DNA from: Actinomycetota bacterium
Lineage (GTDB): Bacteria; Actinomycetota; Actinomycetes; Actinomycetales; Microbacteriaceae
DNA: 18,961 nucleotides
NCBI GenBank assembly: GCA_009704705.1
Contig: WLDR01000011.1
Span: forward strand, 1 to 18,961
Reading direction: 5' to 3'
The notes beneath the pieces were generated by a model. It ran no database searches, was not told the DNA's origin, and worked only from the letters and a program-made list of their open reading frames with translations. Numbering within the stretch: position 1 is the first letter of the stretch; each line of letters starts with the position of its first letter. This document shows, in pieces, positions 1 through 7,953 of this stretch. Both the position numbers and the translations under genes were made by a program.

Positions 1-582
1 ATGTCTCGCTATGTCGCTGCTGTCGCTTCCATTTCTCTGATGAGTGCACTAGTTCTGTCCGGTTGTTCTGCACCCGGTGCGGGGGATCACGATTACGATC
101 ACGAGTCAATGGGCACATCGAGCGAAATGCCGGTGACAATGTCTGATGGCGACATCATGTTTGCACAGATGATGATTCCGCACCATGAGCAGGCAATCGA
201 AATGTCAACCCTCGCCGAGACGAGAACCGAAAATGCTGACGTTCTCGCACTCGCCCAGCAGATCAAGTCAGCACAAATGCCTGAGATTAGCCAGATGACG
301 ACATGGCTTGCCGACGCCGGAGCTCCACTGTCGATGGGTCACGACATGGGTGACGACGGGATGCTCTCGGCTGACGAGATGACGACTCTCACCAATGCCA
401 CCGGGATCGAATTCGACAGGCTTTTTCTCGCCGGCATGATCGCTCACCACCAGGGCGCACTAGAAATGGCAAAGACTGTTCAGAATTCAAAGAACGCTGA
501 AGTCAAAGTTCTCAGTGACAACATCTCCTCCAGCCAAACGGCTGAAATCGAAGAGATGAAAAAACTGCTCGCAAACCTTTAG
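1..582 (+). CDS. DUF305 family lipoprotein
   Basis: A 193-residue exported protein. The N-terminus is a lipoprotein signal: short basic start, hydrophobic run, and a lipobox ending LSGC with the lipid-bearing Cys at residue 22. The mature part carries the two hallmark DUF305 motifs, MIPHHEQAIEMS (about 59-70) and MIAHHQGALEMA (about 146-157), which are helices rich in paired His and Met. A His/Met-rich stretch (residues 30-50 and 110-125) adds possible metal ligands. DUF305 proteins are four-helix ferritin-like folds, often near copper-handling genes; a metal role here is inference. The ATG is the first base of the window, so an upstream start cannot be excluded, but the signal peptide fits this start well. 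Its TAG stop overlaps the stop of the convergent tdk gene, leaving no room for a terminator between them. Confidence 0.88.
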   Translation: MSRYVAAVASISLMSALVLSGCSAPGAGDHDYDHESMGTSSEMPVTMSDGDIMFAQMMIPHHEQAIEMSTLAETRTENADVLALAQQIKSAQMPEISQMTTWLADAGAPLSMGHDMGDDGMLSADEMTTLTNATGIEFDRLFLAGMIAHHQGALEMAKTVQNSKNAEVKVLSDNISSSQTAEIEEMKKLLANL

Positions 583-1241
583 CTGAAGTCGGGGTCCGGC
601 TCGAAGCGGTACGACACGGGCCACTGGCGTCGACCCGCATTGAGCATGCCTTTACTCTCCTGCAGATAGCAAAGACCGCACAGCGACTCGTATGCGATGT
701 CACCCTCATCGAGGGCAACCTGTTCGCCATCGAAAACAAACTCGCCACGGAACTTGCGCGTGTTAAAGATCGCTTTGCGGCCACAACGGCAAATCGTCTT
801 GAGTTCTTCGATCTCGTGTGACACCTCGAGCAGTCGCCGCGAACCGGGGAACGCGACTGTTTGAAAGTCGGTGCGGATGCCGAACGCGAGCACGGGGATG
901 TCCTCCAGCAGCGCAATGCGGAGCAGGTCATCCACCTGGGCCTCGGTCAGGAACTGAGCCTCGTCCAAAAGGAAACACTTGATGTCAACGCCCCGACGGC
1001 GCTGGACCTCTTCGCGGTGACGTTGGAACGCGTCGTAGAGATCAGACTCGGGATAAACAACGAAGTCAGCTTTGCGCGAGACGCCAAGTCGACTCATCAC
1101 ACCAAGGTCACCCTTGGTCTCGAGAGCTGGCTGCGCAATGAGAACGGCGTGGCCGCGTTCCTCGTAGTTGTATGCCGCCTGAAGCATTGCCGTGGTCTTG
1201 CCACTGTTCATGGCGCCGTAGCGAAAGAAGAGCCTGGCCAT
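579..1241 (-). CDS. tdk: Thymidine kinase (type II)
   Basis: A 220-residue cytosolic kinase that phosphorylates thymidine to dTMP with ATP in the pyrimidine salvage pathway. Visible features are a P-loop GAMNSGKT (residues 9-16), the DEAQF motif (93-97) whose Glu is the expected catalytic base, and a structural zinc site formed by C151, C153, C188 and C191. The region around residues 160-185 corresponds to the lasso loop that closes over thymidine. Length is typical of the family. The gene sits 19 bases downstream of mqo on the same strand, so they may share a transcript, although the functions are unrelated. The stop (TAA) overlaps that of the convergent DUF305 gene by four bases. Confidence 0.95.
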   Translation of the reverse strand: MARLFFRYGAMNSGKTTAMLQAAYNYEERGHAVLIAQPALETKGDLGVMSRLGVSRKADFVVYPESDLYDAFQRHREEVQRRRGVDIKCFLLDEAQFLTEAQVDDLLRIALLEDIPVLAFGIRTDFQTVAFPGSRRLLEVSHEIEELKTICRCGRKAIFNTRKFRGEFVFDGEQVALDEGDIAYESLCGLCYLQESKGMLNAGRRQWPVSYRFEPDPDFS

Positions 1242-1260
1242 CTTCTTGGTTTCCGTTCTG

Positions 1261-2739
1261 TTAAGCGGTGAGCTTCAGAACTTCCGCCGTGTGCTTCAAC
1301 GATTCGGCAGCCACCTTGGGCGAGTCAGAGAGACGCGTTCCGAAACTCGGAATCATCTTTTGAATCTTGGGTGTCCAGCGCGTGAAGTCCTCGGGGAAGC
1401 ACTTCTGTAGCACGTCAATCATGACCTGAACAGACACGGATGCCCCGGGTGACGCGCCGAGCAAGCCTGCGATGGTTCCATCTTTCGCAGCGACCACTTC
1501 GGTGCCGAACTGAAGAACGCCACCTTTTTTCTTGTCCTTCTTCATGACCTGAACGCGCTGACCGGCGGTGATGAGTTCCCAATCCTCCATCTGGGCTGAC
1601 GGCATGAACGCACGCAGATCGGCGAGTCGTTTCGAGCGACTGGCCGTGAGCTCACCAATCAGGTAGCGCAGCAAACTGAAGTTGGTCACGGCCACCGCGA
1701 GCATCGGGATGATGTTGTGGAATCGAATCGAGAACGGCAGGTCGAACCACGTTCCTTGCTTGAGGAACTTAGGGGTGAACCCGGCAAATGGCCCGAAAAG
1801 CAGAGATTTCTCACCATCCACCACACGCGTATCCAGGTGTGGAACCGACATTGGGGGTGCACCGACCGACGCCTTGCCATAAACCTTCGCCTGGTGCCGA
1901 GCAACGATGGCCGGGTTGGTCGTGCGCAGGAACTCTCCCGAAATCGGGAATCCGCCGAAACCGCGAATCTCCTGGATCCCGGCATCCTGAAGAAGCGCAA
2001 GCGCTCCCCCACCAGCACCAACGAAGACGAACTTGGCGTCCATCGTTCGGGGAGTGTTGCCCACGGAGTCACGAAGACTCAGCCTCCAGCGACCGTTCCG
2101 GAGTCGCTTGAGCGCAGTTACCTCTGTCTCGGTGCGAAGGTTGGCGCCCTTCGAGGTGATGTACTCAAAGAGCTGGCGAGTCAGGGCGCCGTAGTCGATG
2201 TCTGTTCCCGACGTGATGCGCGTGGCTGCGACCGGAACGTCGGTGTGACGCTCATCCATCAGCAAGGGAGCCCAGTGTTCAATGACCTGAGCTGACTCGG
2301 TGTACTCCATGCCGGCAAAGAGCGGCTCGTTGCGAAGAGCGGCCATGCGCTTGCGCATGTACTCAACGTTCTTCTCTCCCCAGACAAAGGTCATGTGCGG
2401 AGTGGCGTTGATGAAGGAGGTGGGATCTCCGATGAGGTGGTGCTCGACAAGGTAGGCCCAGAACTGGCGAGACACCTGGAACTGCTCATTGATGGCGACC
2501 GCTTTGGATGCCTCCACCGAACCATCGGGCGCCTCCGGCATGTAGTTCAACTCACACAGAGCAGCGTGGCCGGTTCCGGCGTTGTTCCAGGGGTTCGAAC
2601 TTTCCAACGCGACGTCAGAGAGGCGTTCGACGATTTGGATGCTCCACCGCGGTTCGAGTTGCTTGAGGAGCGCACCGAGGGTCGCGCTCATCACGCCACC
2701 GCCAATAAGGCAGACGTCAACTTCCTTGGGCAAACTCAT
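1261..2739 (-). CDS. mqo: Malate:quinone oxidoreductase
   Basis: A 492-residue FAD-dependent, membrane-associated enzyme that oxidises malate to oxaloacetate and passes electrons to quinone, the main malate-oxidising step of the TCA cycle in many actinobacteria. The N-terminal FAD-binding glycine motif IGGGVMSAT (12-20) is followed by the family signature NNAGTGHAALCELNYMP (52-68). The C-terminal part has GLLGASPGASVSVQVM, the conserved region that closes the FAD site. Length matches the usual 490-500. The ATG start has no clear Shine-Dalgarno; instead a TAAACT box ends six bases before it, suggesting a leaderless transcript. tdk follows on the same strand. Confidence 0.96.
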   Translation of the reverse strand: MSLPKEVDVCLIGGGVMSATLGALLKQLEPRWSIQIVERLSDVALESSNPWNNAGTGHAALCELNYMPEAPDGSVEASKAVAINEQFQVSRQFWAYLVEHHLIGDPTSFINATPHMTFVWGEKNVEYMRKRMAALRNEPLFAGMEYTESAQVIEHWAPLLMDERHTDVPVAATRITSGTDIDYGALTRQLFEYITSKGANLRTETEVTALKRLRNGRWRLSLRDSVGNTPRTMDAKFVFVGAGGGALALLQDAGIQEIRGFGGFPISGEFLRTTNPAIVARHQAKVYGKASVGAPPMSVPHLDTRVVDGEKSLLFGPFAGFTPKFLKQGTWFDLPFSIRFHNIIPMLAVAVTNFSLLRYLIGELTASRSKRLADLRAFMPSAQMEDWELITAGQRVQVMKKDKKKGGVLQFGTEVVAAKDGTIAGLLGASPGASVSVQVMIDVLQKCFPEDFTRWTPKIQKMIPSFGTRLSDSPKVAAESLKHTAEVLKLTA

Positions 2740-2751
2740 CCGGCTAGTTTA
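2739..2751 (-). promoter_or_regulatory. Candidate leaderless promoter of mqo
   Basis: On the minus strand TAAACT (2746-2751) matches the actinobacterial -10 pattern TAnnnT. Exactly six bases separate it from the A of the mqo ATG, so transcription would begin at the start codon. No convincing -35 box is seen. Confidence 0.45.
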
Positions 2752-2815
2752 CGGTCCGTGGAGTACTTCTCATTGAGTCAGCAATTCCAAGAGGTGGAAT
2801 GACTCGCGACACAAC

Positions 2816-3877
2816 CTACGCGCGCTCTGCAGCAATCAGCTCAGCAATTTGCACGGCATTCAGGGCAGCACCCTTGCGCAGGTTGTCGCTGCTCAAGAAC
2901 ATGGCTAAACCGCGTCCGCCGTCGACCGTCTCATCTTGACGGAATCGTCCGACAAACGTGGGGTCTGCGCCGGCCGCCTGCAGTGGCGTGGGCACGTCCT
3001 CGAGTTGCACGCCGGGAGCGTTGGCGAGAAGCTCTTTCGCCTCATCCGGCGAGATTTCGTTCTCGAACTCGGCGTTAATGCTCAGGCTGTGCCCGGTGAA
3101 TACGGGCACGCGAACACACAATCCACTGACAAGCAGGTGTGGCAGCTCGAGAATCTTGCGGCTCTCGTTGCGCAGCTTCTTTTCTTCGTCCGTCTCGTAC
3201 AGTCCGTCATCGACGATTGCGCCGGCAAGCGGAACAACGTCGAAGGCGATGGTCTTCACATATTTGACCGGGGCTGGAAAGTTGATTGCCGACCCATCGT
3301 GGACGAGGTCCTCAATGTTTCCTTGGCTCATGGCGGCGCGAATTTGAGTTGCAAGTTCCTCGGCGCCGGCGAGACCGGATCCGGATACGGCCTGGAAAGT
3401 CGTGACCGTCAACTTGGTCAACCCTTTAGCTCCGTCGAGCACCTTGAGCACGGGCATTGCCGCCATCGTGGTGCAGTTGGGGTTTGCGATGATTCCCTTG
3501 CGGGCCTCAGCGATTGCATGTGGATTCACTTCGCTCACAACCAACGGAACGTCAGGGTCCATGCGCCAGGCGCTCGAGTTGTCGACGACCAGTGCGCCAG
3601 CCTCAGCGAATCGCGGGGCCTGGGCCCGGCTTCCCGTGGCTCCAGCTGAGAAGAGGGCCACGTCGATGCCTGATGGATCGGCCTTTTCGACGTCCTCGAC
3701 GACAACGTCGTGACCGAGGTACTGCAGAACACTTCCAGCAGAACGCGACGACGCAAAAAAGCGGATGCTCTTGACAGGAAAACTGCGCTGCTCCAACAGG
3801 CGGCGCATGACCGTGCCCACCTGACCCGTCGCTCCAACGATGGCGATGTTGAGCCCCTCTGGGGCGATCGCGGTCAT
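2816..3877 (-). CDS. asd: Aspartate-semialdehyde dehydrogenase
   Basis: A 353-residue NADPH-dependent enzyme that reduces L-aspartyl-4-phosphate to aspartate semialdehyde, the second step of the aspartate pathway to lysine, threonine, methionine and diaminopimelate. The Rossmann motif GATGQVG lies at residues 15-21, the active-site Cys at 135 in NPNCTTMAA, and a conserved GHS motif with the catalytic-site His lies in the C-terminal half. Length is typical. The ATG overlaps the TGA stop of lysC in an ATGA tetranucleotide, so translation is probably coupled, and the two genes catalyse consecutive reactions. Confidence 0.96.
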   Translation of the reverse strand: MTAIAPEGLNIAIVGATGQVGTVMRRLLEQRSFPVKSIRFFASSRSAGSVLQYLGHDVVVEDVEKADPSGIDVALFSAGATGSRAQAPRFAEAGALVVDNSSAWRMDPDVPLVVSEVNPHAIAEARKGIIANPNCTTMAAMPVLKVLDGAKGLTKLTVTTFQAVSGSGLAGAEELATQIRAAMSQGNIEDLVHDGSAINFPAPVKYVKTIAFDVVPLAGAIVDDGLYETDEEKKLRNESRKILELPHLLVSGLCVRVPVFTGHSLSINAEFENEISPDEAKELLANAPGVQLEDVPTPLQAAGADPTFVGRFRQDETVDGGRGLAMFLSSDNLRKGAALNAVQIAELIAAERA

Positions 3878-4392
3878 CGCCCGGTCCCGGCGTGAACGAC
3901 AGCCTCAACATCCGAGTCGAGTCCGAAGGCGCTGTGCACGCGACGCATTGCGTCGTTGAGTTGATCAGCCCTCAAAATGACCGAAATTCGAATTTCTGAC
4001 GTGGAGATCATGTCGATGTTGACACCCGCTTCAAAGAGAGCGGTGAACAGTTGAGCGGAAACACCCGAGTTGGTTCGCATTCCCGCACCGACGACCGAGA
4101 GCTTTCCGATCTGGTCGTCGTAGGTGAGTTCGTCATAGCCAACTTCTGTCTTGGCGTCGCGAAGGGCATCCATCGCCGCATCACCTTCGGTCTGCGGAAG
4201 CGTGAACGAGATGTCGGTCTTGTTGTCGCCCTTGTGGCTCACATTCTGAACGATCATGTCGATGTTGATGTCGGCGTTGGCCACAATCGTGAAGATCTGG
4301 GCGGCCTTGCCGGGAACATCCGGCACTCCGACCACGGTGATCTTTGCTTCGCTAAGGTCGCCGGCGACACCGGTGATAATCGGCTCTTCCAC
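3874..4392 (-). CDS. lysC: Aspartate kinase, beta subunit (internal start)
   Basis: An in-frame internal start inside lysC. The GTG at 4390-4392 (residue 250 of the alpha chain) is preceded by a strong GGAGGG (4400-4405) with seven bases of spacing, and would give a 172-residue polypeptide made only of the two ACT domains. In C. glutamicum and Bacillus, aspartate kinase is an alpha2beta2 enzyme whose beta chain comes from just such an internal start, and the C. glutamicum beta chain is also about 172 residues. The ribosome-binding site is seen directly; use of it in this organism is inferred. Beta chains take part in lysine/threonine feedback binding. Confidence 0.75.
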   Translation of the reverse strand: MEEPIITGVAGDLSEAKITVVGVPDVPGKAAQIFTIVANADINIDMIVQNVSHKGDNKTDISFTLPQTEGDAAMDALRDAKTEVGYDELTYDDQIGKLSVVGAGMRTNSGVSAQLFTALFEAGVNIDMISTSEIRISVILRADQLNDAMRRVHSAFGLDSDVEAVVHAGTGR

Positions 4393-5139
4393 TTTTTGTC
4401 CCTCCGTGGGGTTATAAACGATGGTGCCTTCGTCGTGCGTGAACGATGAACGTACGTGCAGGGTGACTCCGTGACGACGCGCATACTCGGTTGCGCGGAT
4501 GTTCAAGACCTTGGCGCCATTCGCCGCGAGTTCGAGCATCTCTTCGCTGGTGATTCGGTGGATTCTTCTCGCGAGCGGAACCACGCGAGGGTCCGCCGTG
4601 AACACGCCGTCGACGTCCGTGTAGATCTCGCACACATCGGCCTCAAGTGCTGCGGCAAGCGCGACGGCGCTCGTGTCCGAGCCGCCTCGACCCAGCGTCG
4701 TGATGTCTCCGGTGTCACGGTTGAAGCCTTGAAACCCCGCCACGATGACGATCGCGCCTTCGGCAACGGCGTCTTTCAGTCGGCCCGGGGTCACGTCGAC
4801 GATGCGAGCAGACCCGTGCTGATCATCCGTGATCATGCCGGCCTGACTGCCCGTGAATGAGCGTGCGTCGTGACCGAGGCTGCGCACGGCCATCGCAACG
4901 AGCGCCATCGAGATGCGCTCACCCGCCGTCAGCAACATGTCGAGTTCGCGAGGTGCATGCACAGTCGACACCTCGTTCGCGAGGTCCATCAGTTCATCCG
5001 TTGTGTCGCCCATGGCACTGACAACGACAACCACGTCGTTTCCTGCTTCGCGCGCTTCGACGATGCGGCGTGCAACGCGCTTGATGCTTTCGGCGTTGGC
5101 CACGGATGACCCGCCGAACTTCTGCACAATCAAGCTCAC
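3874..5139 (-). CDS. lysC: Aspartate kinase, alpha subunit
   Basis: A 421-residue enzyme phosphorylating aspartate, the first committed step of the aspartate amino-acid family. The kinase domain starts VSLIVQKFGGSSVAN and contains TTLGRGGSDTSAVA (147-160) and DVDGVFTADPR (175-185). Two ACT domains (about 265-335 and 345-415) form the feedback-regulatory part. I chose the GTG at 5139 because it places the conserved LIVQKFGGSS at the N-terminus and has a GGAG Shine-Dalgarno eight bases upstream. A longer frame beginning with TTG at 5202 would run through the likely promoter and adds a low-complexity tail. The 421-residue length equals that known for Corynebacterium glutamicum LysC alpha. It overlaps asd by four bases. 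Confidence 0.95.
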   Translation of the reverse strand: MSLIVQKFGGSSVANAESIKRVARRIVEAREAGNDVVVVVSAMGDTTDELMDLANEVSTVHAPRELDMLLTAGERISMALVAMAVRSLGHDARSFTGSQAGMITDDQHGSARIVDVTPGRLKDAVAEGAIVIVAGFQGFNRDTGDITTLGRGGSDTSAVALAAALEADVCEIYTDVDGVFTADPRVVPLARRIHRITSEEMLELAANGAKVLNIRATEYARRHGVTLHVRSSFTHDEGTIVYNPTEGQKVEEPIITGVAGDLSEAKITVVGVPDVPGKAAQIFTIVANADINIDMIVQNVSHKGDNKTDISFTLPQTEGDAAMDALRDAKTEVGYDELTYDDQIGKLSVVGAGMRTNSGVSAQLFTALFEAGVNIDMISTSEIRISVILRADQLNDAMRRVHSAFGLDSDVEAVVHAGTGR

Positions 5140-5166
5140 GACTGACGCTCCTGCTGATGACGAAGT

Positions 5167-5207
5167 GGCGCCGAAAAGCGCCGAATCAAAAGAATGCCTC
5201 AATCCTA
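5167..5207 (-). promoter_or_regulatory. Candidate lysC promoter and leader hairpin
   Basis: Upstream of lysC on the minus strand is TAGGAT (5202-5207), a TAnnnT-type -10 box, which would give a leader of about 55 bases. The leader contains a small hairpin with five-base stems GGCGC/GCGCC (5167-5171 and 5178-5182). The -35 region is not recognisable, and nothing here resembles a lysine riboswitch. Confidence 0.3.
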
Positions 5208-5261
5208 GCGACCCGTTACAGACGGCCTTTCCATCAGGCGTGACGGGCGACGGATGGTCAT

Positions 5262-5855
5262 CTAGACCGTGCGCCGACCCTCAAAGGCTCGTCCGAGAGT
5301 GACCTCGTCGGCATACTCAAGGTCACCGCCGACGGGGAGCCCGAAGGCGAGGCGCGATACCTTGACGTCGATCGCGGCGAGCAGGCGCGTGATGTAGGTC
5401 GCGGTCGCTTCGCCTTCGAGGTTGGGATCGGTCGCGATGATGACTTCGGTGACCGTGCCGTCTTGCAGGCGCGTCAGAAGCTGGCGGATGCGTAGGTCGT
5501 CTGGCCCGATACCGTCTATCGGGCTGATCGAACCGCCGAGCACGTGATAGAGCCCGCGGAACTCACGCGTCCGTTCGATTGCGACAACATCTTTCGCTTC
5601 CTCGACAACGCAAATGAGTGTCGGGTCGCGGCGCGCATCGCGACAGACGGCGCATCTGGCTTGTTCGCCAACGTTGCCGCAAATCTCGCAGAACTTGACC
5701 TTCTCACGCACCTCGGTGAGCACCTGGGCGAGACGCGAGACATCAAACGTTTCGGTCTGAAGAATGTGAAAAGCGATTCGCTGGGCCGACTTCGGGCCGA
5801 CACCCGGTAGTCGTCCGAGTTCGTCAATGAGTTCTTGAACGATTCCCTCGTACAC
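5262..5855 (-). CDS. recR: Recombination mediator protein RecR
   Basis: A 197-residue DNA-repair protein that works with RecO (and RecF) to load RecA at gaps. The order is typical: helix-hairpin-helix region (about 10-28, LGRLPGVGPKSAQRIAFHIL), a four-Cys zinc finger (C56, C59, C68, C71), then a Toprim domain beginning at about 79 with VVEEAKDV. The start is GTG with a GGAGGG nine bases upstream that lies in the last codons of dnaX. Only five bases separate the dnaX stop from this start, so the two are probably one operon, an order that is widespread in bacteria. Confidence 0.96.
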   Translation of the reverse strand: MYEGIVQELIDELGRLPGVGPKSAQRIAFHILQTETFDVSRLAQVLTEVREKVKFCEICGNVGEQARCAVCRDARRDPTLICVVEEAKDVVAIERTREFRGLYHVLGGSISPIDGIGPDDLRIRQLLTRLQDGTVTEVIIATDPNLEGEATATYITRLLAAIDVKVSRLAFGLPVGGDLEYADEVTLGRAFEGRRTV

Positions 5856-5860
5856 CGGTT

Positions 5861-7747
5861 CTAGCCCTCCGAGTCGAGGAGTTGAGAATCGGTCCGCGAT
5901 TCGTCAGCCGCGTCGGCATCGCTCGCAGAACCACCAGCCGGCTCAGACCCACTTGTCAGCTTTTCTTCACTGAGAAAAGTCGCGCCGAGAACCTCACGAA
6001 CGACGGACTCTCCATATCGAGACTCGTCGACCACGGGGGTTGGTTTCGAATCCTCGGTCGCGGGTGCCTCGTCCGCCGTGCCATCCGACTCCCCCGCGGT
6101 TGCGGATTCTGTATCGCTCGAAGATGCGGCCTCCGACTCGTCGGCGAATGCCGGTTTTGGTTTCGATCCGGGAATCTGAACGGTCGCCCATCCGTCAGCC
6201 TCGGGATCAATTGTGGCCACGGCGGGGGGTGCCGAAATCGGGATGACTTCGGTGTCAGGCAGTGGCGCGTCGACGGGCTGCGTGCGCGTGCCCTCGACGG
6301 ACAAGCGGAACTTGGGGCTTACACCCAGCACTGCCTGAATCGCTTGGCGCGTGATTTCATGCACGCCTCCCGGCACTCCGGGTTGGGGTCGGAAAGCCGC
6401 TGCGTCAGATTCGCGAGCGAAAACGAGTGTCATCACGCCGTCGGTGAATTCTCGAACCTCGGCCGCGGTCACGATCATCCAGGCAGCACGCTTGGCCGTT
6501 TCGATGTGCGACATGATTGCGGGCCAGTGTTCCTTGACGACTGCCGTTGTGACCTCGCCCGCGAAGACGGGCTCGGCATCTACTACTGGTGCGGCTACTG
6601 GCTTTGGCGCGGTGACGGGCTCAGCCATTGCAAGTTTCGTCGACGCACCCGACTCCACGAGAAGTCGCGCAATCATGAGTTCAAGGTGAAGGCGCGGAGA
6701 TGTGGCGCCAGACATTTCTGAGAGTGCCGCGTTGACGACATCAGCTGCGTGAGAAAGCTGAGCGCTCGACATAGCCCGTGCTTGCGCCATCATGCGGTCG
6801 ATTTCATCTTGTGGGATGCCCCGCAAAACGGACGAAGCCTGCGGGCCCGTGGCAGCCACGATGATCAGGTCGCGCAGGCGCTCGAGCAGGTCCTCAACGA
6901 ACCGGCGCGGATCTTGCCCGGTCTGAATCACTCGGTCGGCGGCCGCGAATGCGGCGGCCGAGTCACGCGCAGCAAGCGCATCCACGGCTTCATCAAGCAA
7001 CGCACTGTGCGTGTAGCCGAGCAGCGAGACCGCGCGGTCGTACGTCACGGTGTTGTTTTCAGACCCAGCAATGAGCTGGTCAAGAACGGAGAGAGTGTCT
7101 CGGGCAGAACCGCCACCGGCACGCACGACGAGTTGCAACACGCCATCTTCGACGCTGACGTTTTCGCCCGCGGTCATCTTCTCGATGTAGTCGAGCATGA
7201 TGGCCGAGGGAATCAGCCGGAACGGATAGTGGTGCGTGCGCGATCGAATCGTGCCGATCACTTTCTCGGGCTCGGTCGTCGCGAAAATGAACTTCACGTG
7301 CTCGGGCGGCTCTTCAACCAACTTGAGCAACGCGTTGAATCCCTGCGGAGTGACCATGTGCGCCTCGTCAAGGATGAAGATCTTGTAGCGATCGCGCGCC
7401 GGAGCGAACGACGCACGCTCACGAAGTTCGCGCGCATCATCGACACCGTTGTGACTCGCGGCGTCGATTTCGACGACGTCCATGGATCCGCCACCGTCGC
7501 GGGCGAGTTCCACACAACTCGGGCATACGCCACACGGCGTATCAGTGGGGCCCTCTGCACAGTTTAGGCAGCGGGCAAGAATTCGAGCGGACGTCGTCTT
7601 GCCGCAGCCACGAGGACCACTAAAGAGGTACGCATGATTCACGCGATTCGATCGGAGGGCTGCCATGAGTGGGTCGGTCACCTGCGACTGCCCGATCATC
7701 TCAGCAAATGACTCGGGTCGATAGCGTCGATAAAGGGCGGTGACCAC
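5861..7747 (-). CDS. dnaX: DNA polymerase III gamma/tau subunit
   Basis: A 628-residue AAA+ clamp-loader subunit of the replicative polymerase. The Walker A motif GPRGCGKT lies at 44-51, zinc-module cysteines at 63, 72, 75 and 78, Walker B in FILDEAHM, and the arginine-finger region in TIRSRTHHYPF. The last third is acidic and rich in Ala, Pro, Ser and Glu, as in actinobacterial tau. I chose the GTG at 7747 (MVTALYRRYRPESF) because the family begins with ALYRKYRP; a longer ATG start at 7789 would add 14 unconserved residues. I saw no A-rich slippery heptamer, so a separate gamma product by frameshifting is not indicated. recR follows after five bases, and the SRP RNA lies upstream. Confidence 0.95.
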   Translation of the reverse strand: MVTALYRRYRPESFAEMIGQSQVTDPLMAALRSNRVNHAYLFSGPRGCGKTTSARILARCLNCAEGPTDTPCGVCPSCVELARDGGGSMDVVEIDAASHNGVDDARELRERASFAPARDRYKIFILDEAHMVTPQGFNALLKLVEEPPEHVKFIFATTEPEKVIGTIRSRTHHYPFRLIPSAIMLDYIEKMTAGENVSVEDGVLQLVVRAGGGSARDTLSVLDQLIAGSENNTVTYDRAVSLLGYTHSALLDEAVDALAARDSAAAFAAADRVIQTGQDPRRFVEDLLERLRDLIIVAATGPQASSVLRGIPQDEIDRMMAQARAMSSAQLSHAADVVNAALSEMSGATSPRLHLELMIARLLVESGASTKLAMAEPVTAPKPVAAPVVDAEPVFAGEVTTAVVKEHWPAIMSHIETAKRAAWMIVTAAEVREFTDGVMTLVFARESDAAAFRPQPGVPGGVHEITRQAIQAVLGVSPKFRLSVEGTRTQPVDAPLPDTEVIPISAPPAVATIDPEADGWATVQIPGSKPKPAFADESEAASSSDTESATAGESDGTADEAPATEDSKPTPVVDESRYGESVVREVLGATFLSEEKLTSGSEPAGGSASDADAADESRTDSQLLDSEG

Positions 7748-7759
7748 AGTCCAATAGTA
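7747..7759 (-). promoter_or_regulatory. Candidate leaderless promoter of dnaX
   Basis: On the minus strand TACTAT (7754-7759) fits TAnnnT and stands exactly six bases before the GTG chosen as the dnaX start, so +1 would coincide with the start codon. There is only a weak GGA as possible Shine-Dalgarno. Readthrough from the SRP RNA promoter is another possible source of dnaX mRNA. Confidence 0.4.
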
Positions 7760-7831
7760 CGGCTCAGGTGCGACGTGGCCGGGTGTCATCGACGGCGGTG
7801 CGGGACTGAATGACCCGCGAGCAAAGATAAG

Positions 7832-7918
7832 ACCCCTCGCGCACCCGCCAGAGCCCGGTTACCCTTGCTTCATTTCTGACCTAGGGGAGTTGGCCTGGTT
7901 AGCGCCACGCGAGGGGCT
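7832..7918 (-). ncRNA. ffs: Signal recognition particle RNA (small, 4.5S type)
   Basis: Read on the minus strand, the first and last segments pair perfectly over nine bases, CCCCTCGCG (7908-7916) with CGCGAGGGG (7833-7841), forming a closing helix of a rod-like RNA of about 87 bases. The tip contains GGTCAG, a short AAAT turn and GAAGCA, resembling the conserved Ffh-binding GGUCAG...GAAGCA of SRP RNA, followed by AAGGGTAACC. A good promoter lies immediately upstream, and the position beside dnaX is common for ffs. The apical part is shorter than in the E. coli RNA, which lowers certainty. Ends are estimates: the 5' end from the promoter, the 3' end from the helix. Confidence 0.72.
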
Positions 7919-7925
7919 GACACCA

Positions 7926-7953
7926 ATATTACGCCAGGCCTGCCTTAGCTCAA
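7926..7953 (-). promoter_or_regulatory. Promoter of the SRP RNA gene
   Basis: On the minus strand, TTGAGC (7948-7953) and TAATAT (7926-7931) are separated by 16 bases and place +1 near 7918, just ahead of the closing helix of the RNA. The -35 box lies across the last codons of the upstream ketopantoate-reductase-like gene. Confidence 0.65.

Noticed and set aside
1717..2295. Long plus-strand open frame inside mqo
   Set aside because: It is antisense to a clearly conserved enzyme and shows no domain; a GC-rich shadow.
5882..6721. 279-codon plus-strand frame inside dnaX
   Set aside because: Cys/Arg/Gly-rich composition without domains, antisense to the tail of dnaX; a shadow frame.
5861..7747. 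Programmed frameshift in dnaX giving gamma
   Set aside because: No A-rich slippery heptamer with downstream structure was seen on the coding strand.
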